Notes: generated from the sequence alone by a model not told the origin. Positions 36,332 to 45,670 are shown, counted from the first letter of the stretch. The stretch: 64,000 nucleotides of DNA from Polaromonas sp. CG_9.7 (GCF_015752205.1 NZ_JADOVG010000001.1:124001-188000); one strand, 5' to 3'. Made by a program: numbers and translations.

Positions 36332-37581
36332 TGCGGGCGCTGCTTCGCCCCCTGATGCAAACCGGCTGGTTGCTGGTGTTGGCGATGGGTCTGGCCTGGA
36401 GTCCCGCACAGGCGCACAAGGGCAGTGATGCTTACCTTGAGGTGCAGCAATCTGACGCCACAGGTGCCGAAAGCGCTGGAACGCTGCGCGACCTGAGGTT
36501 TGTGCTGGCGGTGGCGATTCGGGACCTGGACCTGGTCGTGCCGATGGATGGGAACGCTGACGGCCGCGTGACCTGGGGCGAAGTCAAGGCCGCCACGCCA
36601 CAAGCGCTGGCTTTGTTCAACCAGCAGGCCCGGCTTGACGTGCCCGCTGGCGCGCCGGGTGCCTGCCGCCTCGATTGGCAAACCGACGGCCTGGAACGCC
36701 GCAGCGACGGGGTTTATCTGCGCGCTACAGCAACCGCCCGCTGCCCGGTCGGCCAAGACCTGCGTTTCAGTTACTTGCTGCTGAAGGATCAGGATTCGAC
36801 CCATCGCCTTCTGGTGGCCGGCCGCATTGGCGGCAAGGACCTGCTCAGCACCATGTCGCCGCAGCAGGGCAGCCTGTTGCTGAGTCCCGGCGTGACCGAT
36901 GCCGCCATGGCAGGCACGGGTGCGCAGGCACAAAGCGCCGGCGCTTCCAACCGCTGGTCGGCGCTGCGCGACTATTTCAGCTTGGGCGTTCACCATTTGC
37001 TGCAGGGTTACGACCACCTGGCTTTCCTGCTGGCGCTGGTACTGCCGCTGCAACTGAGTTTGCGGCGAAGCCCCTCCGCCGCACTGCTGCGCGGGCATCC
37101 TGAAATCGGGGCTGCTGCCTATGCCAGCCGTGCCACCTGGATGACGTTGCTACGCACCGTGACGGCTTTCACGGTGGGCCATTCGATCACCCTGATACTG
37201 GCGACGTTTGGCTTGACGCAGGCTTCGCCGCTGTGGGTGGAGCCGGCGATCGCGCTGTCGATTGTGGTGACCGCACTGCTCAACCTGCGACCGGTGAAAT
37301 GGGTCCGCTTTGACGTGCTGGCATTGCTGTTTGGCATGGTCCACGGCTTTGGTTTTGCCGGCCTGCTGCTCGAAGCCGCCGCGCCCGGCGGGCTGCTGCC
37401 CTGGGCGCTGGCCGGGTTCAACCTGGGCGTCGAGGCCGGCCAGCTGATGGCCGTGCTGGGCTGGGTGCTGGTGTCGCAGGCACTGGTGGGCCGGTCGTGG
37501 TACGCCAATGTGGTGGTGCGCGGCGGATCGGTGCTGCTGGTGCTGCTGGCCAGCTGGTGGTTCTGGCAGCGGGTCGGTTGA
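36328..37581 (+). CDS. HupE/UreJ-like membrane protein
   Basis: A 417-residue protein: signal peptide (PAQA, then HKGSDAYLE), a periplasmic domain of about 190 residues, and a C-terminal membrane domain with six to seven helices. The segment GVHHLLQGYDHLAFLLALVL near residue 215 and TAFTVGHSITLILATFG near 278 match HupE/UreJ_2 proteins, which carry His residues in helices and are linked to nickel or other metal handling. It overlaps the TPR gene by ATGA. Metal transport here is inferred. Confidence 0.85.
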   Translation: MMRALLRPLMQTGWLLVLAMGLAWSPAQAHKGSDAYLEVQQSDATGAESAGTLRDLRFVLAVAIRDLDLVVPMDGNADGRVTWGEVKAATPQALALFNQQARLDVPAGAPGACRLDWQTDGLERRSDGVYLRATATARCPVGQDLRFSYLLLKDQDSTHRLLVAGRIGGKDLLSTMSPQQGSLLLSPGVTDAAMAGTGAQAQSAGASNRWSALRDYFSLGVHHLLQGYDHLAFLLALVLPLQLSLRRSPSAALLRGHPEIGAAAYASRATWMTLLRTVTAFTVGHSITLILATFGLTQASPLWVEPAIALSIVVTALLNLRPVKWVRFDVLALLFGMVHGFGFAGLLLEAAAPGGLLPWALAGFNLGVEAGQLMAVLGWVLVSQALVGRSWYANVVVRGGSVLLVLLASWWFWQRVG

Positions 37582-37591
37582 TTGATGCAAG

Positions 37592-37637
37592 CAGCTATTG
37601 AATCAATAGCTGCTTGCGCCCGCTAAATATGCGCTAC
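37592..37637 (+). repeat. Dispersed GCTATT/AATAGC intergenic palindrome, copy 4
   Basis: The best copy: AGCTATTGAATCAATAGCTG followed by CTTGCGCCCGC and a TATGCGC arm. Lies between the HupE/UreJ-like gene and the crotonase remnant. Confidence 0.8.
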
Positions 37638-38062
37638 AGGCCTATTTCATTGAAATATTGAAGGACGGCGAGGTCCGGAAAGTTGCCGGCGCGCTTTTCC
37701 TTCATCGCCGTCACCGCCGTCACCGCTTGGTGCACCTGCTGGTGGCTCCAGATCGCCCCTTGCAGCCAGCCCATCTGATTAAGCGCGTTGTCCACCGAAT
37801 GGTCGCGGGCGTAATGCACCGCCTGCTTGGTGCCCCAGAGGGCGACGGGCGGCTTGGCGGCAATCTCTTTGGCACATTGCAGCGCACCGGCCAGCAGGGC
37901 TTGGGGCGTGTCGAGCACCTCATTGCCCAGGCCATGGCCCAGCGCCTTGGCTGCACCCATCTTGCGGCCGGTACAGGCCAGCTCTTTCACCACTGCCAGC
38001 GGCAGCAGCTTGGGCAAACGCTGCAGTGTGCCGACGTCGGCCACCTGCAGCCAGGTTGATTC
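37634..38062 (-). pseudogene. Truncated enoyl-CoA hydratase (crotonase) remnant
   Basis: Only the C-terminal half remains: ADVGTLQRLPKLLPLAVVKE, LACTGRKM, EIAAKPPVALWGTKQAVHYA and DHSVDNALNQMGW are typical of crotonases of the dienoyl-CoA isomerase type. The N-terminal half with the oxyanion-hole segments is absent; the sequence upstream of about 38062 has no similarity. VTAVTAM looks like a small local duplication. A GTG could start a 136-residue product, but it would lack the active site. Confidence 0.8.
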
Positions 38063-38388
38063 GGTCGTGCACTTGTAGGGCTAAGCCGCTCGAAACGTCA
38101 GAATTTGCTGCCAGCGCATGGCATTGAGCCGAACCGGGTCGCGGTGCAGGACGCACCTTGCGCACTTGGCTTTTCCTACAGCCAGCCGTCTGCGCACACT
38201 GAACAATGATGACGAGACTGCGTATTTCTGGCTGACATGCAAGGCATGCATCGAGATTTTAGGTCTGTGCTGCCATTGCGGTCCGAGATCTACATTGATG
38301 TGCCATGGCTCGCCAGAGCTGCTGCCTCGAAAGCTTTCCCAATTGACAGGGTCTTCCTGTTTTACGCTGATACCCACCACAGGTTGAC
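38063..38388. other. Intergenic stretch, no gene seen
   Basis: The space between the crotonase remnant and the 1324-residue protein. Overlapping short frames on both strands have no family pattern. It probably holds the promoter of the large gene. Confidence 0.45.
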
Positions 38389-41300
38389 ATGACAGATGCC
38401 TCTTTGTCCAACACCGCCACCAGCCCCGTGCCGTCAACCCCTGCAGGCCTGTTTCGTTCCTTCTGGATGGCCGGTTACGAAGGCGCTGACCATCTGAACA
38501 TTGCGGGCGTGCCCCTGTCGATGAACCAGGCCAACCACCACTGGCAACAGCTCGACGCCGACTATGCCTTGCTGGCCCGATTCGGCATTCGCACGATGCG
38601 TGAAAGCATTGGCTGGCGCATCACCGAGCAGCAGGGGGATGCCGGTTTTACGCGCTTGCGCCGGCATGCCGAACTGGCGCAGCAGCATGGCATCGAGGTG
38701 ATCTGGACTTTGATGCACTATGGCTGGCCTGCCGACATTGACCTGCTGTCGCCGTCGTTTGCCGCGCGTTTTTCGGCCTTTAGCGAAAGGGTGGCTCGCA
38801 CCCTGTGCAGTGTGTCCAGCGGCCGGCATTTCTACCAGCCGGTCAACGAGATTTCCTTTTTGTCCTGGGCGCTGTCATCGACCGGACTGATGCAGCATGC
38901 CCGGCGCACGCTTTTTTCGGGTGACGGGCAGGCGGTGAAAATCCAGCTGGTGCGTGCCGCGCTGCAGGCCTGCAATGCGATTGGCAGCGTGGACCCGCAG
39001 GCGCGTTTCATGCACGGCGACCCGTTGATTCATGTCACGGCACCCGGTGATTCGCCTCCTGAAGTGCTGGAAGCGGCGCGCCGGCAAAGTGACGGCGCCT
39101 TTGAAGCCTGGGACATGCTGTCTGGTCGCACCGAGCCGCAACTGGGCGGCTCGCCCCGGCACCTCGACATCGTCGGCATCAACTATTACCACGACAACCA
39201 GTGGACCGGCCAGGGACAGGCCGACGATCCCCTGCACTGGCACCTGCGCGACCCGCGTCGCAAGCCGCTCAGCGAACTGCTCGATTCGGTCTGGCAGCGC
39301 TACCGCGCGCCGATGCTGCTGGCCGAAACCAGCCATGTCGGTGACGGCCGCGGCCAGTGGCTTGACGACGTGGCGCGGGAAGTCAGCGTGTCCCGGGCGC
39401 GCGGCTTGCCGATTGAGGGCATCTGCCTGTACCCGGCGATTGACCGGCACGGCTGGGACGACTTTTCACACTGGCACCGCAGCGGGCTGTGGGATGTGCA
39501 GCCGCCATTGCCGGGGGACGACCCAGCCCTGTCAACCCGTATGTTGTGCGAACCCTATGCCGAGCAACTGCGGCGCTGGCAGCGCCATTTGCCCGGCGGT
39601 CCTCAGCCTCAAGCGGACGTTTCCAGCACCAGCCAATTTATCAACTATCGAGGACGCGACATGCAGACCATTATTGTTTTTTCACACCTGCGCTGGAACT
39701 TTGTCTACCAACGGCCACAGCACCTGCTCTCACGCCTGGCGCAGCATTACCGTATCGTCTTCATGGAAGAACCGGTTCCCAATGGCCGTGATTTTCTGGA
39801 GCGGCTGTCGCCCGCTGCCAATATCGAGGTGCTGCGCCCGCACGTGACCAGCAGCATTCCGGGTTTTCATGACGACCACCTGCCGGCGCTGCAAAGCCAG
39901 TTGGCCGACTACCTGCGCGACGAGGAAATCGACGATTACCTGATCTGGTTCTACACCCCGATGGCATTGCCGCTGGCCGCCGAGCTGCAGCCAGGCGCGG
40001 TGATCTACGACTGCATGGACGAGTTGTCGGCCTTCATGAACGCGCCGCGGCAGTTGATCCAGCGTGAAAACGCGCTTTACCAGATGGCCGACCTGGTGCT
40101 GACGGGTGGCCCGAGCCTGTACCGTTCCAAGCGCGCGCGGCATGACAACGTGCATTGTTTTTCCAGCAGCGTCGATGCCGCGCATTTCGCATCGGCTGTC
40201 AAAAACGGCTTGCCTGACCATCCGAAGCAGGCGGGCCTGGCGCATCCGCGCCTGGGATATTGCGGCGTGATCGACGAGCGCATCGACCTGGACCTGATTG
40301 CCGCCATGGCCGACATGCATCCCGAGTGGCAGATTGTCATGGTCGGGCCGGTGGTCAAGATCAACCCAGACAAGCTGCCGCAGCGCAGCAACATCCACTG
40401 GCTCGGCCAGCAAAGCTATGAAGTCCTGCCGCAGTTCATGGCCGGATGGGAGGTCTGCCTGTTGCCGTTCGCGCTGAACGACGCCACGCGTTTCATCAGC
40501 CCGACCAAGACATTGGAATACATGGCCGCTGGCAGGCCGTCGGTCAGCACCCGCATTCGCGATGTGGCCGAGCCTTACGGCCATGTGGTGGCGATTGCCG
40601 ACACGGCGCTGGAATTCATTCACGCCTGCGAGGCGCTGCTGGCTGAACCAGAGGCCGAATCGGCCAGCCGCGCCGAACAGGTGCGCAGCATCGTGGCCGC
40701 CACGTCATGGGATGCCACCGCCGACGCCATCCGTGTCCAGATCGACGCGCTGGCACCGCGCCAGACTGTGTCTGCGCAGGAGGCTGCCCATTCCGGTTTT
40801 ACAGTGACAAGCGATCCGGGTTTTGACGGCCAGCCCTTGGGACGCATGCTCAATGGCACAGCGCAGGAGGAGGGCGAGGACGAAGCGCGGTACTATTCCA
40901 CCGTGGTGATTGGCGCCGGCCCCACCGGCCTGGCGGCGTCCTACCATCTGGGCGAAGGCAGCCTGCTGCTGGAAAAAGCCGGTACCGTGGGCGGCTGGTG
41001 CCGCTCGATCGTGGACAACGGCTTTACCTTTGACTATGCCGGCCACATCATGTTTTCCAACGATGCCTATGTGCTGGACCTGTACAAGACGCTGCTCGGT
41101 GACAACGTTCACTGGCAAAACCGCGAAGCCTGGATTTACAGCAAGGAGGTGTTCACGCGCTACCCGTTCCAGGGCGCGCTGTACGGCCTGCCGCCCGAAG
41201 TGCTCAAGGAATGCCTGATCGGCGCGATCGAAGCGCGATTCGGCCCGCTGAAAAAAGAGCTTCCCGGCACGGCCATTTCAGCGCCTTCGGCAGCCACTGC

Positions 41301-42363
41301 CACGATTTCCCATGCGGGCAGTGGCAGCCCGGTTGCCGGCGTGATCTCCAAAGGCCATGCAGTTGCGGCAGCGCCGAAGAATTTCGAGGAATTCATCTAC
41401 AAGGTCTGGGGCGCCGGCGTGGCCAAGCACTTTGCCATTCCGTACAACAAGAAGCTCTGGGCCGTGCCGCTCAGTGAAATGGAAACCTCGTGGCTGGGCG
41501 GCCGTGTGCCGATGCCTGATCTTGAGGAAATGATCGACGGCGCCCTGAAGCCGGTGACCAAGCCGATGGGTCCGAACGCGCGCTTTGGCTACCCGCTGCG
41601 CGGCGGCTTTCAGGCGCTGATGGACGGCTTCTTGCCGCTGCTTGAAGGCGATGTGGAAATGCAGGCCGATGTGCTCGCCGTGTCGCCTTCGCGCCGCACG
41701 GTGACGCTGAAAGATGGCCGCGCCTACCGTTACGACACCCTGATCAGCACGCTGGCGCTGCCGCATCTGGTTGCGGCCATGGGCGACGAGGCGCCGCCTT
41801 CGGTGCAGGCGGCAGCCAGGGGACTGCGCCATGTGTCGGTGCGCTGCGTCAACCTGGGCATTGGCCGGGAGAACCTGACCGACAAGCACTGGATTTACTA
41901 CCCTGAACAGACGGTGTTCCACCGCATCTTTGTGCAGGGCAACGCCAGCCCGCATTGCAACGCGCCCGGCGGCTTCGGCCTGACCTGCGAGATCACCTAT
42001 TCGGAATACAAGCCATTGCCGTGCGACGGTCAGGATCTCATCGACCGCTGCATCCGCGAGTGCATCGCGGTCGGCATGTTCACCGAGGACGACGCCGTGC
42101 TGGCCGCCAACCAGGTGGACATGCCGTACGCCTATGTGGTCTATGACCATGACCGCGCCGCGCATGTCGAAACCATCCGCAACTGGGTGGCCCGGTCCAA
42201 CATCATCCTGGCGGGCCGCTACAGTGAATGGGAATACTACAACTCGGACCATGCCTTCGTGGCCGGCAGGAATGCGGCTGCCCAAGCCGACGCACTGAAC
42301 GGGCAACTGGCGGCCGACGCCCTGCCAGCCCTGAAGGCAGTGGGGTCCAGCCCGTCGCCGTAA
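38389..42363 (+). CDS. Three-domain protein: glycosidase-like, glycosyltransferase, FAD oxidoreductase/UDP-galactopyranose-mutase-like
   Basis: One 1324-residue uninterrupted frame. Residues about 20-405: a clan-A glycoside hydrolase-like barrel (GH1/family-1-like), TMRESIGWR, acid/base candidate PVNEIS (Glu154), nucleophile candidate LLAETSH (Glu313). Residues about 425-790: GT4-type glycosyltransferase, starting MQTIIVFSHLRWNFVYQRPQ, with SPTKTLEYMAAGRPSVST. Residues about 836-1310: FAD/NAD-binding fold, VVIGAGPTGLAASYHLGEGS with HIMFSNDAY, KLWAVPLSEMETSW and LAGRYSEWEYYNSDHA, as in protoporphyrinogen-oxidase or UDP-galactopyranose-mutase relatives. No signal peptide, so cytoplasmic. It likely makes or edits a polysaccharide or glycoconjugate; product unknown. 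Confidence 0.85.
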   Translation: MTDASLSNTATSPVPSTPAGLFRSFWMAGYEGADHLNIAGVPLSMNQANHHWQQLDADYALLARFGIRTMRESIGWRITEQQGDAGFTRLRRHAELAQQHGIEVIWTLMHYGWPADIDLLSPSFAARFSAFSERVARTLCSVSSGRHFYQPVNEISFLSWALSSTGLMQHARRTLFSGDGQAVKIQLVRAALQACNAIGSVDPQARFMHGDPLIHVTAPGDSPPEVLEAARRQSDGAFEAWDMLSGRTEPQLGGSPRHLDIVGINYYHDNQWTGQGQADDPLHWHLRDPRRKPLSELLDSVWQRYRAPMLLAETSHVGDGRGQWLDDVAREVSVSRARGLPIEGICLYPAIDRHGWDDFSHWHRSGLWDVQPPLPGDDPALSTRMLCEPYAEQLRRWQRHLPGGPQPQADVSSTSQFINYRGRDMQTIIVFSHLRWNFVYQRPQHLLSRLAQHYRIVFMEEPVPNGRDFLERLSPAANIEVLRPHVTSSIPGFHDDHLPALQSQLADYLRDEEIDDYLIWFYTPMALPLAAELQPGAVIYDCMDELSAFMNAPRQLIQRENALYQMADLVLTGGPSLYRSKRARHDNVHCFSSSVDAAHFASAVKNGLPDHPKQAGLAHPRLGYCGVIDERIDLDLIAAMADMHPEWQIVMVGPVVKINPDKLPQRSNIHWLGQQSYEVLPQFMAGWEVCLLPFALNDATRFISPTKTLEYMAAGRPSVSTRIRDVAEPYGHVVAIADTALEFIHACEALLAEPEAESASRAEQVRSIVAATSWDATADAIRVQIDALAPRQTVSAQEAAHSGFTVTSDPGFDGQPLGRMLNGTAQEEGEDEARYYSTVVIGAGPTGLAASYHLGEGSLLLEKAGTVGGWCRSIVDNGFTFDYAGHIMFSNDAYVLDLYKTLLGDNVHWQNREAWIYSKEVFTRYPFQGALYGLPPEVLKECLIGAIEARFGPLKKELPGTAISAPSAATATISHAGSGSPVAGVISKGHAVAAAPKNFEEFIYKVWGAGVAKHFAIPYNKKLWAVPLSEMETSWLGGRVPMPDLEEMIDGALKPVTKPMGPNARFGYPLRGGFQALMDGFLPLLEGDVEMQADVLAVSPSRRTVTLKDGRAYRYDTLISTLALPHLVAAMGDEAPPSVQAAARGLRHVSVRCVNLGIGRENLTDKHWIYYPEQTVFHRIFVQGNASPHCNAPGGFGLTCEITYSEYKPLPCDGQDLIDRCIRECIAVGMFTEDDAVLAANQVDMPYAYVVYDHDRAAHVETIRNWVARSNIILAGRYSEWEYYNSDHAFVAGRNAAAQADALNGQLAADALPALKAVGSSPSP
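39650..39663 (+). promoter_or_regulatory. Internal ribosome site and start codon within the three-domain gene
   Basis: GAGGA at 39650-39654 is six bases before an in-frame ATG at 39661, exactly at the junction of the glycosidase-like and glycosyltransferase parts (Met425). It could give a separate ~900-residue product or be a relic of a former gene boundary. Confidence 0.5.
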
Positions 42364-42567
42364 GCAGTGCAGGGCTGAACAACGCCATCGCCTTGCCCAC
42401 GCCACGCGTTGCAGCCAAGGCGATTGGTTTTCCTACAACCATATCAGCCACTGACCGATCCGCAAGCATTGGTCAGGCCCTAGATTGAACACAGTTGACA
42501 AATCTGTCGGCTTGGTTCATTCATCTGGCGGCTTCATCAAGAAGCTGGACTTTCAAGGAGACTCATC

Positions 42568-42945
42568 ATGAAGCTATTCAACACCGTGGCCACCGCCCTG
42601 GCAGTGGCCGCACTGGTTGGCAGCATCGGGCTGGCCCAGGCACAAACCGGTGCTGCGGCTACCAGCACTACCCCTGGCAGCACCACCGGCACCGGCGCGA
42701 CAGGCATTGGCGGGGCTGCTGGCATGGGTGCCGCGCCGGGTGCCGCCGGGACTTCCGGCGCTGCTGGCACTTCAGGCGCAACCGCAACGCAGGGCACGGC
42801 TGGCGCAGCCGCTACGGGTTCCGGATCTGGCTCGCGCTCAGGGGCCAGCATGGCCAATAACAGCGCCAGCAAGGCCGGCACCGGTACCACCCGCGGCAAA
42901 GGCGCTGCCAAGAAGAAACACCGCGCCCGCACCGACCGCAAGTGA
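42568..42945 (+). CDS. Small exported low-complexity Gly/Ala/Thr/Ser protein with basic tail
   Basis: A 125-residue protein: Sec signal (ends GLAQAQ), then almost only Gly, Ala, Thr and Ser (GIGGAAGMGAAPGAAGTSGA), and a basic C-terminus (RGKGAAKKKHRARTDRK). GGAG ribosome site seven bases upstream. The strong codon bias and signal support a real gene. Function unknown; may bind acidic polymers or be envelope filler. Confidence 0.6.
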   Translation: MKLFNTVATALAVAALVGSIGLAQAQTGAAATSTTPGSTTGTGATGIGGAAGMGAAPGAAGTSGAAGTSGATATQGTAGAAATGSGSGSRSGASMANNSASKAGTGTTRGKGAAKKKHRARTDRK

Positions 42946-43052
42946 AGCGGTCTTTCAACATGACATGATCTGACACACCAATAATTTTCCCGGTGGCATT
43001 TCCAGCAAAGCCTGGTGTTCCGGGGATTTTCTTTTTCTGCTGTGGCAGTGCT

Positions 43053-44003
43053 TCAGGACAGCGCGGTATCCAGCAGCATCATGATCACGAAGCCGACCAT
43101 CAAGCCGCCTGTTGCAAAGGTTTCATGGCCCTCCCGGTGCGACTCGGGAATGATCTCGTGGCTGATGACATACAGCATGGCGCCTGCAGCGGCGGCCAGT
43201 CCCCAGGGCAGCAGGCTGGCTGACAAGCTGATCACCGCCACGCCCAGCACCGCCGCCACCGGCTCGACCAGTCCCGACAGCATGCCGATGCCCGCCGAGT
43301 GCCAGCGGCCATAGCCGACGCCGCGCAGTGCCAGTGCCACCACCATGCCTTCCGGCACGTCCTGTATGGAAATGCCGGTGGCCAGCGCCAGCGCGGCCAC
43401 CGGGTCGGTGCCGGCAAAAGCCACGCCGATGGCCAGGCCTTCTGGCAGATTGTGCAGGCCGATGGCCAACACGAACAGCCACACGCGCTTCAGGGCGCGT
43501 GCCTCCCGGCCTTCGCGCCCCTTGATGAAATGCTCATGCGGCACCAGGCGGTCCACCAGCATCAAAAACAGCGCGCCGGCCATGATGCCCGCCCCGACGA
43601 TGCCGCCGGCCCCCCAGGCACTGGCGCCTTGCAAACGGGCGCTGGCCAGCGCAGGAATGATCAGCGAAAACGAACTGGCCGCCAGCATCACGCCGGCGCC
43701 AAAGCCCAGCAGCGTGTCATAGGTGCGCTGAGAAAACTGGTGCGACAGCAGCACCGGCAGCGTGCCCAGTGCGGTTGCCAGCGCCGCCATGCCGCCGCCG
43801 ATCAGCGCGCCTCGCATGCGCGGATCGTCCAGCGGAAGCATGCGAAAAATTCCGGACACCAGCACTGCGGCGCCGCCCAGGAAAATAGCCAGGCCCACCA
43901 GGCGGCGCCAAGGAAAGCGGCGGCGGGCAGCCTGCGGATCAATGCCGCGATCAGCGCGGTGTTCAACGCTGCAGGCAGCAGCAGGGTCATCTTGGCTTGA
44001 CAT
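43053..44003 (-). CDS. ZIP family divalent metal transporter
   Basis: A 316-residue protein with about eight helices. ZIP signatures: IGLHNLPEGLAIGVAF and SIQDVPEGMVVALAL, the two metal-binding helices with His/Asn/Asp and Glu. LVDRLVPHEHFIKGREG lies in the cytoplasmic loop and is His-containing. It should move zinc, iron or manganese into the cytoplasm (GufA-type). The start is an ATG at 44003 without a strong ribosome site; the frame extends 66 codons upstream without family character. Confidence 0.85.
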   Translation of the reverse strand: MSSQDDPAAACSVEHRADRGIDPQAARRRFPWRRLVGLAIFLGGAAVLVSGIFRMLPLDDPRMRGALIGGGMAALATALGTLPVLLSHQFSQRTYDTLLGFGAGVMLAASSFSLIIPALASARLQGASAWGAGGIVGAGIMAGALFLMLVDRLVPHEHFIKGREGREARALKRVWLFVLAIGLHNLPEGLAIGVAFAGTDPVAALALATGISIQDVPEGMVVALALRGVGYGRWHSAGIGMLSGLVEPVAAVLGVAVISLSASLLPWGLAAAAGAMLYVISHEIIPESHREGHETFATGGLMVGFVIMMLLDTALS

Positions 44004-44413
44004 GATTTCGGGATTGTCAATCAATAAAAAAATTTTTGAAAGGTTTGAAAAAAGCCGATGGCTTGCTGTGTGTCCGTTAGCTGAGGTGGCAATTTGTGCG
44101 AGCGGAAGAAGCGTCTTTTTTTGATTAAAGCGCAACCAGGCATTGTGGGTCGGCGTACTGGCTCTCACCCCTAAACCAGCGCGCGCCAAGGTCCAGTGCA
44201 TGCGTTTGACGGCCAGCCGCCAATCTTAAATATCATCTTTGCATCGGCAGCGTAGGCCTGCATCGTCTGATTGCGTGGGCAAAAAAATGGATGCAGCTTG
44301 GTGCGCCACACGGCCTGACATTCTGATTTCCAGGGCTTGCCCGACCAGTGCGTCCCTTTTACCGCATCGCCGCCAGCTTGCTGCATTTTGCCGCGCATGG
44401 CGCACTCTTCCCA
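44004..44413. other. Intergenic stretch, no gene assigned
   Basis: A 75-codon minus-strand frame (44171-44398, cysteine-containing) has no recognisable family. I would not annotate it. The TTGACA at about 44020-44015 on the minus strand could be part of the ZIP promoter. Confidence 0.4.
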
Positions 44414-45670
44414 TTAGAAAAGTTGGTAGTTTGCTATTTTTTCAATAGCTGCCTGTGCCTGCGCAGTCTGCGCAAAAGCACTGTTTTCATTATCAAAAGG
44501 CACTAGACCCGCCTTGGCCAGCGCGCTGGCCCGAACGCCCAGCAGTCGCAGCCGCTGGTCGAGCGGTACGCGCTTGAGGCACTGGCCGGCGATCTGGCGA
44601 ATGGTCCGGGCGTCGTCGGTGTACGCCGGTACCGTCTGGTCGCGCGTGGCAATCCGGAAGTCTTCATAGCGCAGCTTGATGCCGATGGTCTTGGCGACAT
44701 AGCCCTTGCGCTGCAGGTCGGCCGCCAGCTGCTCGCACAGCCGGGTAAAAATCGCGCCGAGTTCGGCTTTGTCCCGTACCGCATGCAAATCGCGCGCGAA
44801 AGTGGTTTCACGGCTCATGCTGACCGGCTCGCTCTCGGTGACCACCGGGCTGTCGTCGCGGCCCCAGGCCGCTTCAATCATCCAGGCGCCGCTGGCCTTG
44901 CCAAACTGGCCCATCAAAAACTGCCGGTCCTGCGCAGCCAGCTCGCCGATGGTCTGGATGCCCAGGCGCGTCAATTTTTCACCCGACTTGGGACCAATGC
45001 CATTGATCTTGCGCACGTTGAGCGGCCAGATGCGGCTTTGCACATCGGCCGCCTGGACAATCGAAATGCCGTTGGGCTTGTCGAACTCGCTGGCCATCTT
45101 GGCCAGCAGCTTGTTCGGCGCCACGCCGATGGAGCAGGTGAGGCCGGTTTTTTCAAAGATCGCCCGCTGGATCAGCCGGGCCAGCGCCCGTCCCCCCTCC
45201 CGCTGACCGCCGGGCACGTCGGTGAAGTCGATGTACACCTCGTCGATGCCCCGGTCCTGCATCAGCGGCGCGATCTCGGCAATCGTGCTTTTAAAGAGGC
45301 GCGAAAAGCGGCGAATCTCGTCGAAATCGACCGGCAGCACGATGGCCTGCGGACACAGCCGGGCGGCCTTCATCATGCCCATGGCCGAACCCACGCCAAA
45401 CTGCCGCGCCGGGTAGGTGGCGGTGGTGATGACGCCCCGGCCCACGTAGTCCTTGAGCAAGGGGAATTCAGCCACCGGAATAAAGCGCAGCGCCCGCTCG
45501 CCATGCTGGGCCATCAGCGCTTGATCGACCGTGCGCCGCCCGCCCCCGATCACCACCGGCAGGCCCTTGAGCTGCGGATAGCGCAGCAACTCGACCGATG
45601 CAAAAAAAGCATCCATGTCGAGGTGGGCAATGCGCCGGGGCAGGGCGTTTGGGGCTGGCTCGGAGGTCAC
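44414..45670 (-). CDS. dinB: DNA polymerase IV (Y family)
   Basis: A 418-residue translesion polymerase. Catalytic metal ligands: HLDMDAFFASVE (Asp18 region) and IDEVYIDFTD (Asp/Glu pair near 148). Also YPARQFGVGSAMGMM, GVAPNKLLAKMASEFDKPNG and GPKSGEKLTRLGI (HhH). The C-terminus, AQAQAAIEKIANYQLF, is encoded by one copy of the dispersed repeat, so the ordinary beta-clamp-binding tail is altered here. Frame otherwise normal. Confidence 0.95.
   Translation of the reverse strand: MTSEPAPNALPRRIAHLDMDAFFASVELLRYPQLKGLPVVIGGGRRTVDQALMAQHGERALRFIPVAEFPLLKDYVGRGVITTATYPARQFGVGSAMGMMKAARLCPQAIVLPVDFDEIRRFSRLFKSTIAEIAPLMQDRGIDEVYIDFTDVPGGQREGGRALARLIQRAIFEKTGLTCSIGVAPNKLLAKMASEFDKPNGISIVQAADVQSRIWPLNVRKINGIGPKSGEKLTRLGIQTIGELAAQDRQFLMGQFGKASGAWMIEAAWGRDDSPVVTESEPVSMSRETTFARDLHAVRDKAELGAIFTRLCEQLAADLQRKGYVAKTIGIKLRYEDFRIATRDQTVPAYTDDARTIRQIAGQCLKRVPLDQRLRLLGVRASALAKAGLVPFDNENSAFAQTAQAQAAIEKIANYQLF
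44432..44476 (-). repeat. Dispersed GCTATT/AATAGC palindrome, copy 5, inside the dinB 3' end
   Basis: GCTATTTTTTCAATAGCTGC followed by a CTGCGCAGTCTGCGC arm. It lies within the last codons of dinB and codes for part of the protein's C-terminus. Confidence 0.75.

Noticed and set aside
44171-44398. 75-codon minus-strand frame between ZIP and dinB
   Set aside because: Some cysteines and a plausible length, but no recognisable family or ribosome site.
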